Positions 56,575-64,000 of a stretch of 64,000 bases of DNA are shown piece by piece. The notes beneath the pieces were generated by a model that saw only the letters and a program-made list of their open reading frames with translations, did no database searches and was not told where the DNA came from. The translations under genes were made by a program, and so were the position numbers. How positions within the stretch are numbered: position 1 is the first letter of the stretch; every line of letters begins with the position of its first letter. The stretch is taken from the NCBI GenBank assembly GCA_036898165.1, contig CM072535.1, positions 10,363,448 to 10,427,447 on the forward strand. Reading direction: 5' to 3'. The stretch comes from Silybum marianum. Lineage: Eukaryota > Streptophyta > Magnoliopsida > Asterales > Asteraceae.

Positions 56575-59500
56575 TCAAAAGTTCAGATCATACTTCCAGA
56601 AATTCAGAATTTCTCTTACATCCTTCAGAATTAGTCTTCTGTATTCAAGTAAGGATTCAGCAACTCTAACCATTTCTTTTGCAAGTTTCTTGTGCTTCTC
56701 CCAATCTCCATTGCTCAGATTCTTTGGTCTTCTTTTCTGTCTTTTTACCAAACAATCTCTGATTGCCACGAGAGTTCCATTGCAACATTTGTGGAGTTCT
56801 TCAAATCTCACAAACAATAGTTCCTGAAAGCATTTACAAACGAAGCCAGGAGGATGAATTACCAAAGTGCTTTTCTTCAAATTCTGAATATCTGGTAGAC
56901 TCAGATTTGGTTTGCTTAAGTGTACTTGTTTCTTGTTTAGAACATAAGCAACTTGGAAATCAGTCTTTGCAGCCCATATAAATTCTCTGTATAATCCATC
57001 TCTAAGCACTGGAAACGATTTTCTGAACTTGGTGATCGAGTCATGGAAGGGATAAAGACTTCTATACACTCTGAGAAGATCTCTGAGATGAACATTCTGA
57101 AAGTCAGCTTCAGAAAAGGTAGAAATCTCACCATTTTGTCGTTCAACAGTAAAGAATGCATATTTGTAATTTTGTCTTGTCTTTATATCAGCATTAATCA
57201 CTTTGATCACAGGACTTTCTTTTCTTGCTTCATTGATTGGAATCCTTATCTTTCTGATGATATCTGAGTACCATTGTTTCCAACCAAAAGACTTTTGAAT
57301 CCATCAATCTATATAATTGAATTTTTGTTCATATTCCATGAACATTTCTGGATGGAAATATTCAAGGAACATGGTGAAAGCACTTTCTTCTATTCTTTGC
57401 ACTTGTAGTTGTTCCTCTTCAGATATTTGCTCTTCAGGAACCAACTTTTCAGAAACTTCTTCCTTTTCTTTTTCTTTTTCTTTGTGACTTACTTCTGAAC
57501 TTTCAAGATTCAGAGTGTACTTCTGAATTTCTTCCATGTCTTGTCTCTTTGTATGGATCTTGAAGTCATAAGCATCACTTAGTAGATAATCTGCTCCTCT
57601 TATCTTGTTTATTTTCTTGTGACCAGCTAGATAACTCTTTCTCACAAATTCTCTAAAATGTATTCTTTCTTTGATCAGATAGATAATTTCTTCTTTGATG
57701 TCAGATTCTTCAATAAAATCTGTCATGTAGTTCAGAAGCCATTTGAGGGAGGATGTAGAATACTTTGGAATATCAGATACAATAAATGTCTTAGAGACTT
57801 CTTCAACAAGATACATGAACCCAATATCTGGATTAGTGAACAATCTTTTCAGCCCAAACCTTTCAATATGTATAAGATTCCAACAGATTTACTGTATTAA
57901 GTCTGTATTCCAAAGCCAACTGAAAATCATGCTTTATGAGATTCCTTATATATATTCCCAAGATTCTTCTAATCTCTGAGACTAACTCAGATTCACCTGA
58001 GTTAACACAAAAAGACAAGGTTGCCAACTTATCTTGTAGTCTTAGCTTGTAAACATCAAACTGAGTGAATTCACACAAAGTACCATCTCTTCTTTTTGCT
58101 CCAAATCTGAATATAGTCAAATCATTCTGAATTGATTTCGATATGCATCTGATCTTCTTTATTAAAGTTGAATCATGAAAATTCTGAATACCATGATTCT
58201 GAATAAAGTTCTTCACTTGAGCAATATGATCTTCAGACCATTCATCATTCAGAAAGTCTTCCAACTTTGCAAACTTCATACTTCTTTTGTACATGAAGCA
58301 ATAAGTGTCTTCAGGAAATATCAGGCTGCTTTCTCCAGAAACAAACACATTTTCCTTTTCAAACACTTGATCCGATACAGGTTCTTCAAGTACTGGAAGA
58401 TCTATTTTAGGAATGATAATACAAGGTCTGAACCTAACTTCAAATTTTCTTGAGAAAGCAATTAGAATTTCATCAACAATTTCAACTCCTTCCATATGAG
58501 CTAAATCAAATTCCAATTCAACTCTTTCATCTGGTTGTTCAAGAAAATTTCTGAAGATAGAAAATCTGTTGTCCAAAAGTCTACACTCCAGACTTCTTGG
58601 ATAGTTCAGAAAGACATGCACCAACAGAATTGATTCAGAATATTCCATAATCTTTCAGAAGCATTTCTGAACTCTTCACTCAGAAGTTGTTGAGGCTTCC
58701 AAATTACTAAATCTTTTATTTCTTCTGAGCTTTCTCCCATATTTACACCAATCATATCTTCTTCAAACGTGATCACATCAGAAAGATCACTTGGTTTTCC
58801 AATGACATCTTCAAAATCAAGGTACTCCCTTAGCATTTCTTCATTAGAGTCTGGAATTATATCTGTGTTATCTGAATCCAAGTTACCTTCAGAATCAAGA
58901 GATAACTTTTCTGTTTCATACCCTTCTTCTATCATTTCTTCAGAAGAATGATCATTTATCTCTTGTATCTCATGTTCTGCAGATAAAATATCTTCTATAG
59001 CTTCTGAGACTTTATTTGATTCTTCACCAACATTCTGAGTATCTTCAGAGGTCTTCTCAGAATTTTGAACTTGATCATTTACATTAGTTTCTGGTTCAGA
59101 TACTCTATGTCTTTTCTCCCCCTCTTGATTATCAGGATCCTGATCATCAAGACTTCTTTTTAAAGTATCTGATTGAGATCTGCATTCCAGAGCAGATTCT
59201 TGTGCTTAATTCTGATTGAGAACTCTGAATGGATGAAAGTTGATTGAGAATCTGAGAAATATCATCTTTAGTGGCATAAGCTTGTGGAGCAGAAGAAGAA
59301 GAAGGCTGAGAAGCTTTCAAAGAAGAAACTGAGGAAGCCATTTCAGAAAAGGCTGACAAAAGTGCTTGTTTAAACAAATTAAGATCATTGGAAGTTTGAA
59401 GATGAAAATCATTCAGCCTGTTAACCATATTTTCCCCATGTTGATCCAACCTAACCTCGAACACCTTTTTGGTAGAGTCCGTCAATTCCTTGATGTCCTT

Positions 59501-61482
59501 CTGAATCTTTGCAAATTCAGAAGTACATAAATCTTTGAATTTTGTGAATTCAGAAGATGTGGGTAAGTTGCCAAGATCAACAGATGAACTTGTTTTCACA
59601 CCTTCAGAAGAAGGTTGGCCTGTATGAGCCACAAAGGCATCATGAACCATTTGATTCTGTGAATGGAGCTTTTGTGATGTTCACCCCACCAGGACTTCCA
59701 ACTAATCCTTGATATCTAGAGATAGGAATATCTATAGTTGTTGATGCAATGTGACAAACACTTTGCTTAGGAACATCTGAAAGATGTGTGCTTGTGTGAA
59801 TGGATGCCACATTAAGTGGTTCAGAAGGCTCAAAGCTGAGTGGACACTCAGACTCAATGTGCTCAAAACTGTGAAGGGGGGACATATATCCTTCATTTTC
59901 AACAAAAGGAACCTCCAATTGGGGTCCTAATGGATTATAAGCTGCTTGCCCCATATGTGTTGGTGAAACACCCTTCTGTTGAGAGATGGGTGAGTGGCTG
60001 GGAGGGTTAACCAAGGTTGCCATGGGCTCACTGGCTGTTTCAATATTATCCACCAAAGAATGTGGAATAATAGTAGATGTGGGTGCCAGGCTTGTAACAG
60101 GTGGTTCACAGGTTTGTTTTTCTTGTATCTGTGTTCTCCCCTCATCAATTCTTTTTCTTACCCTTCTACCCTGTCTCTCATTTTCATTTTTCCTCTTTAC
60201 TCTTTGAGGTTGTTCACCCCCTTGAACAACCTCCCCTCTCTGTCTAATAATTCAAGACTCCCTTGCATGGTCACCACTCTGGTTTGAGTCAGGGGAAGGG
60301 ACTACTGGTTGAGGTAATCCCATAGATTCTAAATGTTCACTCCCAATCCTAGTTGTTGTATTTACAAGATCAAGTAATTGTGAAGGAAGTGGAACTGCAT
60401 TTGGAAAAGTAAGTTTTGCATTTGGAGGTCTTAAGCTATCCATAGTAAAGATAGGAACATGTACCTCATGAGCTAGAACAGGAATTTTTGAGAGAGCCTT
60501 CATTGCTCCTTTGATAAGTGTTTGAAGAAATCTCTGAAATGGTATATAGTTGAATGTAGACTTCTTCAAAATTGCAGATTTAAGTTCATCAAAGATGATA
60601 GTAGCATAATCATAGTGTTTTTTGAAGGCAACTCCATGAAAGATAATCCTCCCATTTGCTGAAGCTTGATCTAAACTTGAGCTCTTCCCAGATAGGCAGG
60701 TATTCAGAATGGAAAACAAGCAATACCAAATTGGAGGTAAACATTTTCTTCTAAAAGAGCTCAAAGCACTAAGGTTTTCAGAGTAACCCAAGCTCATAAA
60801 ATCTGAGATCATCTCTGATGAGGATGGAATTGAGTCATAACAGGTTTTCCCAAGAACCTCATCTGATTTTGGCAAATAGTGAAGACTCCTAATATCATCT
60901 ACAGATATACATACTTTGTAGGCATGAACATAAGAGACTATTTCATCATCAGTTTCATCTACCTCAGCATAATGCCAGAATTGTTGAAGATAAGAAGCAG
61001 GAACAGAAAATTTTCTTGAAAGTAGAGTGCGCAGGGGATGTTTCTTCAGAATTTTAATCAACATTACTTGATCATCAATGAAATCTTTGGATTTGAAGTT
61101 CAAAGGTACGCTTATTTCTTTTGATGTCAAGTAATTTCTCAGCAGGTACATAGAGTTTGGACAGATCACCACTTTCAGCAGGAGTTTGGGATTCACTTTC
61201 AGCAACATTTGATTCAGAAACAACGTCAATAGGTGTATTTTGTGTTTCCCCAATTTTAGCAGTTTTCGGGTTAGGGTTAGGGTTAATGATAAGGTTTGAA
61301 GGTCCGGCTTGATGAGTTGCAGTTGTGGCTGTGTCATGAAGCATTTGATCATCATTTAGTGGGATTTCCAGTGATCCAACCATCAATTTTTGAGGAACAA
61401 TCTTGAATGAACCATCACTTGATGATACATTGTTATCATTTGAACTCGAGGAAGTAGAAATCATGGTATTTGAAGTAGACAT
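56575..61482 (-). pseudogene. S4 extra ORF (about 1,630 codons), several breaks
   Basis: ATG at 61482 (MSTSN), 106 nt below the TATA box. Domains as in S2: Ser-rich leader and a short Asn-Pro repeat; N-terminal domain (ILKKHPLRTLLSRKFSVPASYLQQFW, DDIRSLHYLPKSDE, SLDQASANGRIIFHG); linker; coiled coil; the motif DDQDPDNQEGEKRHR at about 59111-59163; acidic region; C-terminal domain (EADFQNVHLRDLLRVYRSLYPFHDS, CCNGTLVAIR) ending at 56575. Frame changes lie near 61120, 60252, 59645, 59147-58935, 58610, 57860 and 57300-57210. Most long blocks remain open, so the copy is fairly young. No signal peptide or membrane segment is visible. Function unknown. Confidence 0.83.
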
Positions 61483-61587
61483 GATGTTGGAAAAACACGG
61501 ATTGGTAACAAAAAGAAGATCAATAAACACAGAAAGATTTCTCAGAGAAAAATTGCTAAAAGAATGTAGATGATGAGGAATCCATTG

Positions 61588-61721
61588 ATTTATATGACCG
61601 GACGTTGAAGGACACGTGGCCAAAAAGTAAATGTGATTAGAGTAGTAATCATCATTTATTAGAAGAAATGAACCGTTTAATGGTCGTGTTTAAGAGAGAT
61701 CCAATGAAATTAAAACACGTG
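61588..61721 (-). promoter_or_regulatory. Probable internal promoter of the S4 extra ORF
   Basis: TATAAAT at 61588-61594, CACGTG at 61613-61618 and a second CACGTG at 61716-61721, with a GATTAGAGTAGTAATCATC block between them. Layout and spacing match S2. Confidence 0.62.
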
Positions 61722-62453
61722 GCACACGCTTAAGTGAAAAATCAACAGGAAGTTTAGTTCTAAGAACAAGTTCAAAAACTTCAGAAGTTGTTCAGAACTT
61801 CTGAGAAAAAGTTCAGAAGTCTGAAATAAAGAATTCAGAAGAACCGCAGAATTTTTAAGTGGAATTCAGAACTAAACTTGGGTCATCTTAGAAGACCAAA
61901 AAGCATTTAAAAATATAAACTTCTGAAAAATATAAAACATTTTGAGAATTCAGAAGTAGATTTGAACAAATAGAAAACTGATTTTATCTAAGGGAGCTTG
62001 TTCATACTTCTTAGATATAAAGTGCAAGACTTTATTTCACCAATGCAGAGTTGTTATGTAGGAAAGAGTAGTAGAGAAATTTGAAATTAATATCACTCCC
62101 CCTTGAATCACTAGCAATTATGATTCTCCCCCTTAATTATTGCAACTTTATCAAAAAATCAATCAAATATTAGTGAAATGAGAAAAAATATGAAAAGTAT
62201 TCAAATACAATCAACCTAGATACGGAAGAGATATACTTTTGAGTTTGAAAATAAGCAAAAATCTGAATGTTTAAACTTCAGAATATACAAAGTAATTCTG
62301 AAGAGCAAAGTATTCAGAATTTGATATAAAAAACCTCATAATGTAACTTCTAGAGTATAGGTGATGTATAATACCTACATAGACATGTTCATCATGCCCA
62401 ATTTACTTACCAAGAAGTTAAATCGTTTTTCATCAAGTGCTTTGGTAAATAAA
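61722..62453. other. S4 spacer between RNase H and the extra ORF
   Basis: Noncoding, with many TTCAGAA words (61790-61960) and the polypurine pair listed separately. Confidence 0.6.
62096..62136 (-). other. Two extra polypurine tracts in the S4 spacer
   Basis: ACTCCCCCTTGAATCA (about 62095) and GATTCTCCCCCTTAA (about 62122) on the plus strand; the same pair and spacing as in S2. Confidence 0.7.
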
Positions 62454-64000
62454 TCAAGCTAACTGATAATCTGTCTGAACAAAAAACATTTCAATATTAC
62501 CTTTTTCCACATGATCTTTGATAAAATGATATCTTACATCAATGTTCTTGGTTTTTGGATGTTGAACAGGATTGGCAGTGATGGCTATGGCACTCTTTGA
62601 ATCACAATAGAGAGGAATCTTTTTGAAAGTGTAACCATAGTCTTTTAGTTGAATTTGCATCCAGATCACTTGTGAGCAACATATTGCAGCTGCTACATAC
62701 TCAGCTTCTGCTGTAGAAGTAGAAACACAATTTTGTTTCTTTGAAGACCAGCTGACTAGTCCATCACCCAGAAACTGACATGATCCAGAAGTGCTTTTCC
62801 TGTCTAATTTGCAACCACCATGATCTGCATCTGTAAATGCTGTTAGTTCAAAACTAGAATCCTTAGACTACCAAAGTCCCAATGAAGGAGAACCTTTTAG
62901 GTATCTAAGTATTCTTTTTGCAGCAAGAAGGTGTGATTCCTTAGGATTAGCTTGATATCTGGCACAAATACATGTAGCAAACATTATATCTGGTCTACTA
63001 GCAGTTAAGTAAAGCAAAGATCCAATTATGTCTCTGTACTTTTTCTGATCAACAGATTTTCCATTTAGATCAGGTTCTAGCTTAGTGGCAGTGGCCATTG
63101 GAGTTTGAATACTTGAACAATCAGTCATGTCCAACTTCTTAAGTAAGGCAGAGACATACTTAGATTGATTAATGAATATGCCAGTGGGAAGTTGTTTAAC
63201 TTGAAGACCAAGGAAAAATGTCAACTCTCCCATCATACTCATTTCAAATTCTGTTTGCATGATTTTTTCAAAATTTCTATAAAATTTTGGATTAGTAGAA
63301 GCAAATATAATATCATCTACACAGATTTGTATCAAAATCATATCAACACCCTCCTTTTTCAGAAATAAAGTTGTATCAACAGTACCTCTTTTGAATTTGG
63401 AATTCAGAAGAAAAGTTGTAAGAGTATCATACCATGCTCTTGGTGCTTGTTTTAGTCCATATAAGGCTTTGTCTAATATGTAAACATGATCTGGGAATTC
63501 TTTGCTTACAAAGCCTTCTGGTTGTTCAACATACACTTCTTCATGTAAAATACCATTTAGAAATGCACATTTCACATCCATTTGAAATACCTTCATGTTT
63601 TTATGAGCAGCATAGGCAAGAAAAATTCGAATGGCCCTAATCTGGCAACAGGAGCAAAGGTTTCATCATAATCAATTCCTTCTTGTTGACAATACCCCTT
63701 AGCTACAACTCTTGCCTTGTTTCTTACAACAATTCCATTTTCATCCTTTTTATTTTTGAACACCCATTTTGTGCCAATGACAGTTTACCTTTTGGCTTTG
63801 GTATCAATCTCCAGACTTTGTTTCTTTCAAATTAATTTAACTCATCCTGCATGGCTAAAATCCAGTCTGAATCTTGAAGTGCTTCATATGGCTTTTTGGG
63901 TTCCATACTGCTTAAAAAATTAACATACAGACACTCATTTGCTGTTGCAGATCTTGTTTGAACACCTTTTGATGCATCTCCAATTATTTGATGAACTGGA
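62454..64000 (-). pseudogene. S4 reverse transcriptase and RNase H (5' part beyond the window)
   Basis: RT: hinge near 63950, RT start 63850-63640 with a frame change near 63640, QMDVKCAFLNG, DKALYGLKQAP and a catalytic VDD near 63320 in the context ICVDDIIFAS, where Cys replaces the usual Tyr before VDD. GSLLYLTASRPDIMFATC follows. A stop near 62867 breaks the link to RNase H, which is otherwise readable (FTDADHGGCKL, AEAEYVAAAICCSQ, YCDSKSAIAI, VRYHFIKDHVEKG) to 62454, where the tail is lost. Confidence 0.88.

Larger units (their letters stand above)
5719..64000 (-). mobile_element. S0: oldest Sirevirus-like element, split by nested insertions
   Basis: The 3' LTR and polypurine tract are at 5719-5926. 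The element's extra ORF then reads in order through 6067-5995 (C-terminal end), 30889-30032, 47712-47486 and 56197-53052 (N-terminal part). The first two joins are proved by target duplications of the inserted elements (CCTAG for S1, AATGG for S2), across which the S0 reading continues. The third join, across the S5/S6 block, is inferred from protein order only. S4 interrupts the N-terminus at 56197, and S0 pol, gag and 5' LTR should lie beyond the window. S0 is the most eroded copy, with many stops, as expected for the oldest layer. Confidence 0.65.
56198..64000 (-). mobile_element. S4: Sirevirus-like copia element, runs out of the window
   Basis: 3' LTR, polypurine tract, extra ORF, promoter-like block, spacer with two polypurine tracts, and RNase H plus RT up to the window edge. 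Integrase, gag and the 5' LTR must lie beyond 64000. Close relative of S2. Inserted in the S0 extra ORF; the left flank is GGAGT. Confidence 0.88.

Noticed and set aside
1..64000. tRNA genes at the GGTATCAGAGC sites
   Set aside because: Only the 12-base primer-binding match next to LTRs is present; no cloverleaf surrounds it.

Overview
The window is plant nuclear DNA, almost certainly from a eudicot. It is AT-rich and nearly all of it is LTR retrotransposon. The long extra ORFs downstream of pol resemble proteins I recall as hypothetical proteins from Asteraceae, so that family is my best guess, but it rests on memory and not on a search. I see no intact host gene, no tRNA or rRNA gene and no CRISPR array.

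Layout. 1-5.7 kb is older intergenic DNA: a foldback element (370-678), an eroded Ty1/copia pol (about 1080-2115, minus), one end of a CACTA-like transposon (2882-3300), two foldback elements sitting in (TA)n tracts (3323-3770 and 4441-4889), four copies of a 16-bp dyad motif, and a promoter-like stretch with a possible first exon (5322-5467). From 5719 to the window edge lies one nest of retroelements. I name them S0-S6 (Sirevirus/Maximus-like Ty1/copia) and G1 (Ty3 chromovirus).

The base element S0 (minus strand) has its 3' LTR at 5719-5912. Its long extra ORF is cut into four pieces by later insertions: S1 (6068-30031, target duplication CCTAG), S2 (30890-47485, target duplication AATGG), an S5/S6 block (47713 to about 53050) and S4 (56198 to beyond 64000). 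S1 contains G1 (14737-26576, target duplication AACAT, LTRs about 3.04 kb). S2 contains an inverted, partly deleted S3 (39183-44094). The primer-binding sites seen (S1, S2, S3, G1) all match initiator tRNA-Met.

How the parts work. S1, S2 and S4 share the order LTR, gag, protease, integrase, RT, RNase H, a spacer with extra polypurine tracts, a promoter-like block with CACGTG and TATA elements, a very long extra ORF, a polypurine tract and the 3' LTR. The extra ORF is about 3.7 kb in S1 and 4.9 kb in S2 and S4. It occupies the position called env-like in Sireviruses, but I see no signal peptide or membrane segment. The four copies share an N-terminal domain, a low-complexity acidic linker, a coiled coil, a short motif encoded by an embedded polypurine tract, and a C-terminal domain. 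All copies are broken by stops or frameshifts, as are most gag and pol genes. The best-preserved reading frames are the S3 protease-integrase ORF, the S6 coiled-coil gag ORF and a small membrane-anchored ORF upstream of gag in G1.
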